Source: Chamaecrista fasciculata
Lineage: Eukaryota; Streptophyta; Magnoliopsida; Fabales; Fabaceae
DNA length: 64,000 nucleotides
Direction of reading: 5' to 3'
NCBI GenBank assembly: GCA_003254925.1
Contig: QANZ01033450.1
Location: forward strand, 20,721-84,720
A model generated the notes under the pieces. The model worked only from the letters and a program-made list of their open reading frames with translations. It was not told the origin of the DNA and did no database searches. Every line of letters begins with the position of its first letter. Positions within the stretch are counted from its first letter, which is position 1. Shown here in pieces: positions 1 through 10,187 of this stretch. A program made the translations under genes and the position numbers.

Positions 1-131
1 TGTGAGAACTTTGTTGGTAGGCGATTTATAAGTACCTCTTTAAGCGCTTATAGAGCCTGGAGGCTTGTCCTGGCTATGGTGAGCCTCCGGGGCCCAACTC
101 ACCTAAACTTTTTTCAACAAAAAAAAAAAAT
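1..131 (+). mobile_element. Probable 3' end of a LINE-type retrotransposon
   Basis: The last part (93-131) reads CCAACTCACCTAAACTTTT and then an A-rich tail. The same tail occurs at 39465-39495, where it is flanked by 17-bp target-site duplications, so it behaves as the 3' terminus of a target-primed retroelement. The element runs off the left edge of the window and no coding domain is visible in the part present. Confidence 0.4.
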
Positions 132-485
132 TCAAAGATTAAACTAACTACGTGTCACCGTTATAATCTGGGACAATCTCAAAATAAATAAATAAATAAG
201 ACTAACTATAGAATACTTTAGAGAGATGCAACTTTTCATGAACAGGGAAGATAAGAGACAGATGACGTACATGCAGATAGGTATGATCATGAAAAAACTA
301 AGTACATACATTTACCTTAGCTTCTGGGTCAAATTCATAGCACATACCCAAAATAAGGAAAGAACATTATTCCAGAATCTGGGTTTCAGATTTGTACCAT
401 TGAATGACAATATCTTGCTTCTACGAATTAAAAAGAAAAACAAAAAAAGAATGAAAATATCTTGCAACAACAAGAAAACCTCATG

Positions 486-493
486 TATAAATA
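486..493 (+). promoter_or_regulatory. TATA box of the YUCCA-like gene
   Basis: TATAAATA lies about 105 bp upstream of the ATG at 597. A (GA)n run at 565-581 sits in the presumed 5' leader just before the start codon. Position and sequence fit a plant core promoter; the transcription start is not known. Confidence 0.5.
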
Positions 494-596
494 TGCATGC
501 AACTAACGACCAAAAAGAATCAACAACATACAATATTGTCACATAGGAAGAAGCAAAGAAATATAGAGAGAGAGAGAGAGACATAAAACAAAAACA

Positions 597-3399
597 ATGG
601 AGGAAGTAGTGTCGACAAGGAATACAGTGGTGATCGTAGTAGGTGCTGGGCCATGTGGTCTGGCCACGTCAGCATGCCTCACGCAGCACGCGATTCCTCA
701 CGTGATTCTCGAGAAGGAGGATTGTAATGCGTCTCTTTGGAGAAAATACGCATACGACAGAGTCAACTTGCATCTCGCCAAAGAGTTCTGCGCATTGCCG
801 TTTATGCCACACCCTCCTTCCGCGCCAACTTTCCTTACGAGACCTGATTTTCTTCGCTACATCGATGCGTACGTCGAGCGTTTTGACATCAGGCCCAGGT
901 ACTGTCGTTTGGTGGACTCGGCTGCGTTTGACGAGGGTGAGGGGATGTGGAGAGTCGAAACGACAACGACACTAGGAGGGAAGAAACGACGAGAGGTGTA
1001 CGTGGGGAAGTTCCTTGTGGTGGCCACGGGGGAAAATAGTGAAGGCTATATTCCGAAAGTGGAAGGGCTGGAGGGGTTCGAAGGGACTGTTGTGCACTCT
1101 AAGAATTTTAAGAGTGGGTCAAAGTATAAATCCTTGGAAGTTTTGGTGGTTGGGTGTGGAAATTCTGGAATGGAGATTGCTTATGATCTCAATAACCACC
1201 ATGCTCACACTTCCATTGTTATTAGAAACCCTGTGAGTCACTTCTACTTCTTCTCTAGTAATTTATTATCATAATTTTTGGTGAACTGAAAATTTGTTAA
1301 TCTGCCTCACGACAGCTGGGTTGACCGTCTTCACTCGTCAAACTATTTTATTTTAATTTTAAATATTTTTAATACTAAAATTTTTAGGGTAAATTACACT
1401 TTGGTACCTTGTGGTTTGAAACCTGACACTTTGGTATCATGTGATATTCTCCATTAACACTTTGGTACTCTTTGGAGCTATTTATAATTTTAACCTTAAC
1501 AAATTTTGCAAAAATTATATATTGACCCCAATTTTTTTTAAATCTTCATTTTCGTCCCTAGATAATATGTATTCAGGGACCTATTTGTAATTTTTGAAAA
1601 TTTTTTAGGGTCAATATGTAATTTTTGTAAAATTTGTTATGGTTATAATTATAAAATAACTCCAAAAGGTACCAAAGTGTTAATAAATAATACCACAGAG
1701 TACCAAAGTGTCAGGTTTCAAACCACATGGTACCAAAGTGAAATAGGGTCAAACCACAGGGTACCAAAGTTTAATTTACCCAATTTTTTAAAATGATAAT
1801 AAATTACTTAATTATAATATATTAATATTAATTGTTTTACGTATCATAATTTATAAAAACACAATTATTTTTTAAAAGATTTACTTTTTGTTTTTATTAA
1901 TTATTATGTGATTCAATTTTTTTTATTTTCAAATATTTATTTCTTACATATATATATTTTATTAAATTATTATGAGATGTTTTTTTATTATTTTAAAATA
2001 TGATACAATTAACAATTTTTTTTGTTATGGAAATTAAAAATTTACATCAATAATCATCATTGGGACACACAAATTAAGGAAACTAGTATTTATTATATTG
2101 TATGAATAGATTTAAAAATTAAATGTATGAGATTTGTGATTTTGATTGTTAACAAATAGTAAAAATTTGAATGAATTAGGTGCACGTGGTGACGAAAGAA
2201 CTGGTGCATAGAGGCATGACTCTGATGAGATATCTTCCAGTTCAAGTGGTAGACACTCTGATACTGTTTATGGCAAACATGGAGTATGGAGATCTCTCCT
2301 CTTATGGCATTCATCGTCCTTCCAAAGGACCCTTTTACCTTAAACAGGTCACTGGTAGGTCCCCTGTCCTTGATGTTGGCACCATTGCAAGCATCAAAGA
2401 AGGAGCAATTAAGGTATATAATTCATTTTGTCTATCTATTCTTTAATTATTATTCTTTCTGATTTTCTTAATTAAAAGAAAATTATAGATAGGAAGTTAA
2501 TCATTTGGTCTCAATATTTGATTCAACTTTTTAATTTAGTCTCTCATGCAAGATTTTTTTTTTTGCTTTTGTTTTTAGAATCAATTTTTTTCATTCTTTA
2601 GATCTTTAAACTTTATTTCTTAACATTTAAGTATGTGATAATACTATTTTATTTTATAGCTAGCTTTTGTAAAGAGATAAAAAAAAATCATTTTATTAGA
2701 TTTTTGTGTCATTATTATTAGTTATCTTATTTAGCTTTAAATAAATATTTATATGACAAATTTAAGTATTAATTAAGGACTAGGGACTAAGTTAAAAATT
2801 TGAGTAAAATATGAGGACTAAATGATTAATTTTCACTATTATAAAATTATTAAATGATAAAAAAATTACTGTTATTTATAATTCCCATATTTATTTTTTC
2901 TCTCCCTTTTCTTTATAACTTCTCCATAACCTTAATTTCTAATAATTATTTTTGTTGTACTAGGTTATTCCTTCCGAGATAAAGAGGATTGAGAAGAAGA
3001 AAGTGATCTTCCAGAACAAGACGGAGAAAGAATTCGATGTCATCGTTTTCGCCACTGGATTCAAAAGCGCAGCTAATAATTGGCTTAAGGTTAACCTATC
3101 TTAATTAGATAATTAATTTATCTTAACTACTTTTAGATTAAAAAATATTTAATCATACAATTAATAAACTTGTTCATGATCAGGACTTCAAGTATGTACT
3201 TAATGAAAAAGGGATGCCAAAGAATGAATATCCGATACATTGGAAAGGAGAGAAAGGGATATACTGTGGAGGGTTATCAAGGAGAGGGCTAGAAGGAGTT
3301 GCCATGGATGCTGAGGCTATTGCAAACGACATCAATCAAATTCTCAGCGTCATCAATTCTCATCAACCCTCAGAATCACATATTAATTGGAATAATTAA
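597..3399 (+). CDS. YUCCA-type flavin-containing monooxygenase (indole-3-pyruvate monooxygenase)
   Basis: Four exons: 597-1232, 2180-2413, 2964-3089 and 3184-3399, all with GT/AG introns in phase 0, giving 403 residues. YUCCA enzymes convert indole-3-pyruvate to indole-3-acetic acid with FAD and NADPH, the last step of the main auxin route. The FAD-binding GAGPCG is at residues 16-21, the NADPH-binding GCGNSG at 186-191, and the family's ATG motif appears as FATGF at 319-323. The FMO-type region is HSKNFKSG, with Phe where many YUCCAs have Tyr. The length and compact N-terminus suggest the YUC10/11 group, but I cannot assign an orthologue. Intron 1 (947 bp) contains a foldback MITE. A broken copy of exon 2 and its flanking introns lies 2.3-4.6 kb downstream. 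Confidence 0.92.
1387..1781. mobile_element. Foldback MITE, family A (CACTTTGGTACC type), in YUCCA intron 1
   Basis: About 395 bp whose two halves are near reverse complements. It starts with GGGTAAATTACACTTTGGTA and ends with the complementary arrangement. Inside are several spaced ACTTTGGTAC blocks facing GTACCAAAGT blocks. It has no coding capacity. Other copies are at 46208-46636 and 60505-60933, with partial copies near 8783 and 48815. Confidence 0.7.
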
Positions 3400-3620
3400 C
3401 ATTTAATATATTATTAGGGTAAGGCTATATATATAAATAATGAGATCGAGTTTGGTTTTTAGAATAAGTTATCAGTATATATGCATGTTTACGTATGTGC
3501 ATGCATGTGTGGTTCCTTGTTGTCGCGTATTAGGTTTTGGTTTTGCCAATATGTGTTGAGTTTGTAATAAGACTGATCTCATTTTGAGACTTATATATAA
3601 CTTTTAAGTAGTTACATTAT

Positions 3621-4186
3621 GGCCCAGTTCGTTTCCGTTTTGATTATAATCTGTTTTGATTATAATCAAAATAAACATGTTCGTTTACGTTTTTTTTCTG
3701 ATTCAATTATAATCATGATTCTTAAATAATCAAACACACTCAATTACACTTATACCCCTATATATATACCTATAATTACCTATACTTTAATACAATCAAT
3801 CACCCATCACAAAGGGCAAATTGGTCATTTACTTTAATATTGGGCCAGTTTGTAAATATTTATTCTTGTGTTGGGCTAAATTGTTATTTTTCCCAAATAA
3901 TTTAGGATTGAATTTCATATTTTCACCGATTCCAACTCTTTCTCTATCTGTCGTTCCTCTGTTCATGCCGATGAAGATGAAGACAAATCTGGAAAGTTGG
4001 GATGATTCACACAGGATGAAGATGAAGACAAATCTGGAATTCCTTCTCCTTCTTAATCCATCCCACATGCCCCACCACTTTTCCCATTCTTTCTCTCCAA
4101 TAATCAATTCGNAATCAAATTTGATTATAATCAAAACATGATTATAATCAAAACAAATTTTAAAAAAAACGGAAACGAACTGACCC
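3621..4186. mobile_element. Non-autonomous TIR transposon (Tourist/Harbinger-like MITE)
   Basis: The ends are inverted repeats: GGCCCAGTTCGTTTCCGTTT at the left, matched by the complement of AAACGGAAACGAACTGACCC at the right, with further GATTATAATC motifs inside each end. A 3-bp direct repeat TAT flanks it (3618-3620, 4187-4189). The 3-bp target duplication and end sequence suggest the PIF/Harbinger group. The interior has no recognisable protein. One ambiguous base is at 4112. It shares ends with the larger element at 6341-7625. Confidence 0.7.
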
Positions 4187-4877
4187 TATGTGTTTAATTT
4201 GCGTGTGATTGTTATTAATTATTGAAAGATTATTATTAGTTTTAATTTAATTTTAAAAAATTAAATTATATGTATATTTTAATATATATATATTTATATA
4301 TAATTACAATAAGATCAATATTTTTATAAGGCAATTTGTATACATAAATTAATTACTTTAAGATATTTAACTAATATTTTAAAGTATTTTTAAAAATTTT
4401 AGGATTTTATTTAGACACCTCAATATAAACAACACCGGTCCATATCTAAATTAGTTTCATTACTTTTTTAGTTTCAAAGATTTACTTTCCTACATAGATT
4501 ATATTTAATTTTTAACTTTTAGATAAATTATTAAAGATTTATATTTTCAATAAATATTTTTTTAAATTTTAAAATTTAACAAAATTAAGTATTTTATTTT
4601 TATTATGTAAATTGAATGTTTACATCAATCTTCACGAGTCCATTAATTAGGACATGCAAAGATAAAGTGTCGATAGATTTTAAAATTACATGTATTAGAT
4701 TTTTTATTAGAAGTTAGATTTTTATCCTCAACAAAAGAACTGAATTAATTGTAATCATATTTCTTGAGACTAAATCGATTTGTCTTAAAAAGAAATTATA
4801 TTAGTTGTAACTATATTTTTGAATTATTAAATATAAATATAATATTAAAAGCTGATTTGAAATAATTAAAACTACTA

Positions 4878-5520
4878 TAAAAGTGGCATAAATAAGATTA
4901 ATTAATGTTTTTTTTAAAAAAATGTATTAATTGCAATACAGTCTGATTGAATTATTCTTCTAATTAATAATTTGTGATATATAAATACTCATCTTGAGTA
5001 AATATCTACGGAATAATTAATATTGTAGTTAAGTGACCATGCACATGCATGTATATCCATTAAATAAAAAGTCTTTTGAGGAATGAAATTTCTGGTGTAA
5101 TATCTTACATTCTTACAATACTCTTTGAAAATGTTTCAATAAGTCATCAAAACAAACTTTCTAATATTCAAGGAAATCATTTTCTTAAAAATATGATAGG
5201 AATATGATTCTCAATATTACAGTTCTTGGAATAAAAAATTTATCCGTGTGTCAAAGGTCCTTAAAAGTGGCATAAGAAAGGTTAGTTACTTTTTTTTAAA
5301 AAAAAATGTCTAAATTGCAATATACTTTTTTTTTCTTGGTATAAAATTGCAATATAGTTTTGAATGAACTATTACTGTTCTAGTCATCTGTTATACCCGG
5401 CCATCTCGAGTAAATATCTACGGCATAATTAATATTGTAGTTAATTGATCAAGCACATGCATGTACATCCATTAAATAAAAAATCTTTTGAGGAATGAAA
5501 TTTCTGGCATAAAATCTTCA
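4878..5520. repeat. Local tandem duplication, two copies about 0.4 kb apart
   Basis: 4878-5108 and 5263-5520 are similar: both begin AAAAGTGGCATAA, share an ATTAATATTGTAGTTAA block, and end with GAGGAATGAAATTTCTGG. The repeat offset grows from 385 to about 411 bp through small insertions. The block is non-coding and lies directly upstream of the decayed YUCCA exon 2. Confidence 0.6.
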
Positions 5521-6340
5521 ATATTTCCATCAAATTGCACATTCGAATAATTCTCATCTTCAAAGAATTATTACGAGATTAAGAAGGCAACCCAAAACAT
5601 GCATGGTAATTAATCAGTGGATTAATCGATCATTTAATTAATTAATTAGGTGCACGTGGCGACGAAAGAATTGAACTGGTGCATCGAAGCATGTCTCTGC
5701 TGAGATATCTTCCTATTCAAGTGGTAGACACTCTCTTAACGTTTATCGGTTTATGGCAAACATCAAGGAATTGAAGGAGCAATTAAGGTATTTAATTAAT
5801 TTAATTTTAATTTGTGTATGCATTGCAATTACCTTTTTTTTTTCATTAGTATTACAATTACCTTTAATATTCCTTCTCATTGTTCTCGCATATATGATAA
5901 AAAGAAAATTAATATTTACCAACAAAAAAAAAAGAAAATTAATCATTTAGTCTTTATTTATGTAAGTTATCTTTTCAATTTATTTTATTCCTTTTAGTTT
6001 AAATTTTCTAATCAATCCCTATGTTTTATAACATTTTAATTTTTTTTTTGTTTCTATTTATATGAAATCAGATCTTTTATAATGGGGTCTCTCTAAAGTT
6101 CCTTACATGCATTTCGAAAAATTTCACCATGGAAAAAAAAAAAATGAAAACGCAATGTTCCATTTAACTTTAGGTGATGATATGACAATTTTATCCTTCA
6201 AATTTGTCTAAACACATAAATGTAGAGAGATCAATTAGAGAAGATCCAAGCCGCCATTTATATATGTTGGCACCATTGCAAACATAAAAGAAGAATCAAT
6301 TAATCATTTAGGTCTATATACTTGTTTCAACTTTTTAATT

Positions 6341-7625
6341 CCCAATTCATTTACGCTTTGATTATAATATGCTCTGATTATAATCGTAATAAGCGTGTTC
6401 GTTTGTAATTATTTTCTGATCAAATTATAATCATAATTTTTTTATAATCATACACACTCAATTACACTTATTCCCCTATATATATACCTATAATTACCTA
6501 TACTCTAATACAATCAATCATTCATCACAAGGGCAAAATGGTCATTTACATGAATGAGGGGTCATGTTGTGAATATTGATTATTGCCTTGGGCTAAAATA
6601 TTATTTTTCCCAAATTATTTAGGAGTCAAATTGAAATTTTGGCATTCACCTCTCTCTCCCTCGTTTCTCTAGTTTCTCTCTCGGTCCTCTCTCTCTCTCT
6701 CTTCTCCGCCATCAAAGACTCAAAGATGAGAAGCTAATTATTCGAGTTGTGGTTGCAGAAACAGAGCTTGATTTGGAGACTCTGTTGGACGACGAAGCGA
6801 GAGACCATACTGTATAAAGTTGTGGTTGAGGATGGAAGGATTTTTGCTGTAAGGAGAATCGAAGAGTGTAAGATTTAGAGAATGAAGGAATTCGAGAATC
6901 ATGTGAAGGGTATATTGTGAGGATTCGACATTCTAATTTGATTAAGGTTCGTGGGTTTTGTTGGGGGCAAGATGAGAAGCTTTTGATTTGTGATTTCATC
7001 GACAATGGCTGGTCAATCTTCGAGTTTGATGGCGGCGAAGAGAGAGAGAGAAAGAAGAGGACCGACATTTATCCTTCCACTGTACGCTTTAGGGGAAATC
7101 CAATAAATTTTTCGGGTCCGCGTTATGTTCCTCCATTCTCTCTCATCTGCTGCGAAACGGTGGGCCATTTTCTTCAGTGGTCCACCAAATGTCGGGCTAT
7201 GATTGTACATTTTAGTCCTTTTGGTCCACCATTACATAGGCAAAAATTAATTCGGTGGACTAAACAAAATAATCACCTCCAGAGTTATTGCACATGATTA
7301 TAATCATATTTTCACGCTTTTCAAAGCAAACAGTAACATAATTTAATTATTTTTCTAGCAACAATCATATTCAAACACACTTTGATTATAATCAAATCAC
7401 ACCTTACTTTTTCCAACTTTTTCTTCTATTTCTACCCCTATACAATTTATCAATTTCCTTACTTTTTATCCACATACCACAATCATTACATACCCATTTT
7501 AATAATTTCACACCCAATAATCAACATTCATCCAAACATCACTACAAAAATAATCAACTTTGATTATAATCACACTACGATTATAATCAAAGCAAATTTT
7601 ATTATAAGCGCAAACGAACTCACCC
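6341..7625. mobile_element. 1.3-kb TIR element carrying a host gene fragment (Pack-type)
   Basis: The left end (CCCAATTCATTTACGCTTTG) is inverted relative to the right end (GCGCAAACGAACTCACCC), and GATTATAATC motifs sit at both ends, as in the 3621-4186 element. The subterminal stretch from about 6440 to 6530 is near-identical to that element, so they are one family. The centre (about 6750-7023) is unrelated and derives from a receptor kinase gene. Comparison with intact YUCCA intron 2 at about 2536 shows the uninterrupted target. The exact target duplication is unclear (one to three T/A bases). Confidence 0.65.
6750..7023 (+). pseudogene. Captured LRR receptor-like kinase fragment (kinase N-lobe)
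   Basis: Read across two frame changes and internal stops, this piece gives ELDLETLL, then LYKVVVEDGRIFAVRRI, then MKEFENHVKGI, then IRHSNLIKVRGFCWGQDEKL and LICDFIDNG. This is the order of the ATP-binding lobe in plant LRR receptor kinases with short ectodomains: the Val-Ala-Val-Arg-Arg strand where the lysine usually lies, the helix C region, and the strand before the hinge. The Arg-Arg form suggests the probable-inactive kinase group. In-frame stops and shifts make it non-coding. It lies inside a TIR element and was probably captured from elsewhere in the genome. Confidence 0.7.
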
Positions 7626-8140
7626 TTAGTCTCTCATCATACAAGGTTATTTTTTTTTTTTAAATATTGTCATTTTCTGTAGTTTATAAATCTTTAAAAT
7701 TTTATTTCTTAATACTTAAATATGTAATAATACAATCTTTTTATAGCTTTTGTAAAGAGATAAACACAAAGTCATATTTTTATTGTGTTTTAATATCAAT
7801 ATTAGTAAGGTAACCATTGATAAAAATTTAATATTGTATTTTCGTATCATTAATTATTGGTTATCTAAGTTATCACTAAATAAATTTTATATGACAAATT
7901 TAAGTATTAATCGATGACTAAAATTAACCTAATAAATATTTACAAAGAATCAAGACAAGTTTCTAAAAAATAAAACTGCGGGGACTAAATTAATCAATTC
8001 TAAATTACAATCTTGAAAACTCAAATGCCTCTCTTTTGCAGGAAGACTGCAACTCATTCCTCTATCATTTCCTCTATTTCTAACTTTTACATTAATGTTT
8101 TCTCTCTCCCTAAACACAAATCCATAATAATATTGATAGA

Positions 8141-8300
8141 ATGAATAGGAACTTCTTATAGAATCACTCTCATGACTCTAGAAAGCTTCATTTATTAGTC
8201 AATTGGAATCTTGTTACCAAACCTAAAAGCTTAGGTGGCCCTGGCATCCGTAAGAGTAGCCTTTCCAATGCTTGTTTTATAGTTTATAGCAAAACTTAGA
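8141..8300 (+). pseudogene. Fragment of a LINE reverse transcriptase gene
   Basis: One frame reads RNFL, a stop, then HDSRKLHLLVNWNLVTKPKS followed by LGGPGIRKSSLSNAC. This matches the conserved stretch just after the reverse-transcriptase core of plant L1-type LINEs (F-L-W, R-K-x-H-L-V-x-W, K-P-K-x-x-G-G-L-G-I-R). Only about 50 codons remain, with a stop inside. There is no catalytic motif, tail or target duplication, so it is an old relic. Confidence 0.55.
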
Positions 8301-8782
8301 TCAAAATTGGATGACCCAAAAGTTTATCTAAAATTTGTTCTTGGTAAAATTGAATAATCATAAATTCATAATTGTAATATAAAGAGAGTATGAAATTAAC
8401 AATGAGTATTATTTTAACCGAGTCTAAATCATTAATTAGCGATTGTAAAATTATATGAACCAACTAACTCGTGTTTCTTTTACTTGTGGACTGATTCATT
8501 GACTTGCTACAAAATTAAAAACTAAAAAGCTAGTGCTGTCTAAAGTTTATTTTAACAAAAATAAATAATTATAATCGTAACATATATATATTTATCAAAT
8601 GAAATAATTCATCACAAATTATTTTAAAAGCTACAAAATGTAGCTTTTTTAATAATTAATTGTTCTAAATCCCAATGCAACATTAATCCAATCCAAATAC
8701 AAAACTTCAAAAAATTCACTCAAATTATAATCATTTTTTTAAAAAATCTAATTAAAACAACTCAAATTATAATCATCTTTCA

Positions 8783-9228
8783 AAAATGACATTTTGGTAC
8801 CCTGTTATTTAAACCAAGTGACACTTTGGTACCCTAAAAAAGATAGAATAGGGTAAACAATAGTGAAAGAACATGGTACCAAAGTGACACTTTGCTCAAT
8901 TTCTAATTTGGTTCCATATCTTTGGGCCAGGTCCCTATTTTGTCCCATATCTTTTTTGGTGCATATTTGGTCCTATATCTTGGGTTAATTGCAGAATTAG
9001 TCTTATATCTTTGAGTCAAATTTAGAATGGTCCCATATCTTTACAAAAGGATCAACTAATGGTTGATCCTTTTGTAAATATATGAGACTAATTATGCAAC
9101 TTGACTAAAAGATTGAGACCAAAATTGGGATCTTTTACAAAGATATAGACCAAAACTGCAACAAAAAAGATATAGGACCAAATTGGAAATTGAGCAAAAG
9201 ATATGAGACCAAATTTACACTTTAACCA
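8783..9228. repeat. Composite foldback repeat (families A and B)
   Basis: 8783-8895 is a short family A remnant with ACTTTGGTACCCT and GTACCAAAGTGACAC in opposite orientation. It runs into family B, in which TTTGGTYCYATATCTTT blocks on the left face AAAGATATGAGACCAAAT blocks on the right. The central hairpin is AAAAGGATCAACTAATGGTT and its complement. Non-coding. Confidence 0.55.
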
Positions 9229-9545
9229 AAATTAAAAGAAAAATAATATTACGAAGAGAGAGAAAGACATGTATAAACAATTTGTTGGAGCAACACAGTA
9301 TTTCTAAAAAAAAAAAATACATTACTCAAATAACATTTAACTTAAATTAAAGTGGTAAACACTTAAAATGTTTGAGTTTGTTTTTTTTTTCTAATAGATT
9401 ATTATATAGAATATAGAGACATAATATATAAATATTAAGATAATTAATACATATGATATGATAAAAAAAATGATAATTTTGTTATTAATTTAGATAGTCT
9501 AAATGCTTATCATAATATTCAAAACGTTTAAATAAGTATTATGTC

Positions 9546-9826
9546 AAAGTTCATTTTTTAGTCCCATATATCTTTTGTTTAGGTCTCAATTTATTTTATA
9601 TTTTTTTTATTGTATTTTTGGTATCATATATTTTTGTAAGGTTGCAGATTAAGTCTCATATATGTTGATCATATTGTAGATTTGCAAGAACCTTTTGTAA
9701 ATATATGAGACTAATTCTATAATTTGATCAAAGATAAAAGACTAAATCTGCAATTTAACAAAAATATACGAGACCAAAAGTATAAAAAGAAATATATACA
9801 AAATCAAATTGAGACTAAAAATAAAC
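9546..9826. repeat. Foldback repeat, family B
   Basis: Left-arm blocks such as TTTTTAGTCCCATATATCTT are answered on the right by the complement of GAGACTAAAAATAAAC. The arms are degenerate and A/T-rich. It sits about 360 bp upstream of the FTSHI4 start codon and could overlap its promoter. Confidence 0.45.
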
Positions 9827-10187
9827 TTTAGTTTAAATATTAAGAACAAAATTGATAGAAAAACTAATAAACACAAATTAAGATGGCGAGAAATTTAAGT
9901 AAAATCTTTAATCTTTAATCTTTAATATTATTGAATGTTGAACCATTGTCTTCCGATTTGAAACTGCAAAATTGAATTAAAATTTGGCTTTTGTTTTCAG
10001 AATTTATTTATTATTTATTTTAATGAGAAAAGCGGATTTCCCCCAAAACCCACAAGAACCCTGAATGCAGAAAGCAGATAAAATGATAAAATCGCATTGC
10101 AAATTTTGGCTCGCAGTTTCCCGGTGGAAATGGCTTAAGCATAAGCTAAATGAGACATAGAGGCATAGATTTCTTTCGCGGCTAAAC

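Larger units (their letters stand above)
5650..7990 (+). pseudogene. Decayed partial copy of the YUCCA gene (exon 2 and intron 2)
   Basis: 5650-5787 matches exon 2 of the gene at 597-3399, including the intron/exon junction (AG then GTGCACGTGG) and the following donor, but lacks about 96 bp of its middle. A second relic of the exon 2 end (GTTGGCACCATTGCAA and following) is at about 6262-6305. Intron 2 sequence continues on both sides of a transposon, at 6306-6340 and from 7626 to about 7990. No exon 1, 3 or 4 was recognised, so no protein can be made. Similarity to intron 1 is also detectable from about 4620, so the duplicated block may begin earlier. Confidence 0.7.

Noticed and set aside
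5743..5997. Open frames in the AT-rich stretch after the YUCCA exon 2 relic
   Set aside because: Low-complexity Ile/Phe/Lys translation of degraded intron sequence.
6712..7297. Open frames on both strands that could be read as small genes
   Set aside because: The conserved kinase sequence runs across different plus-strand frames with stops, inside a TIR element. It is a captured fragment, and the minus-strand frame is a by-product of low AT content.
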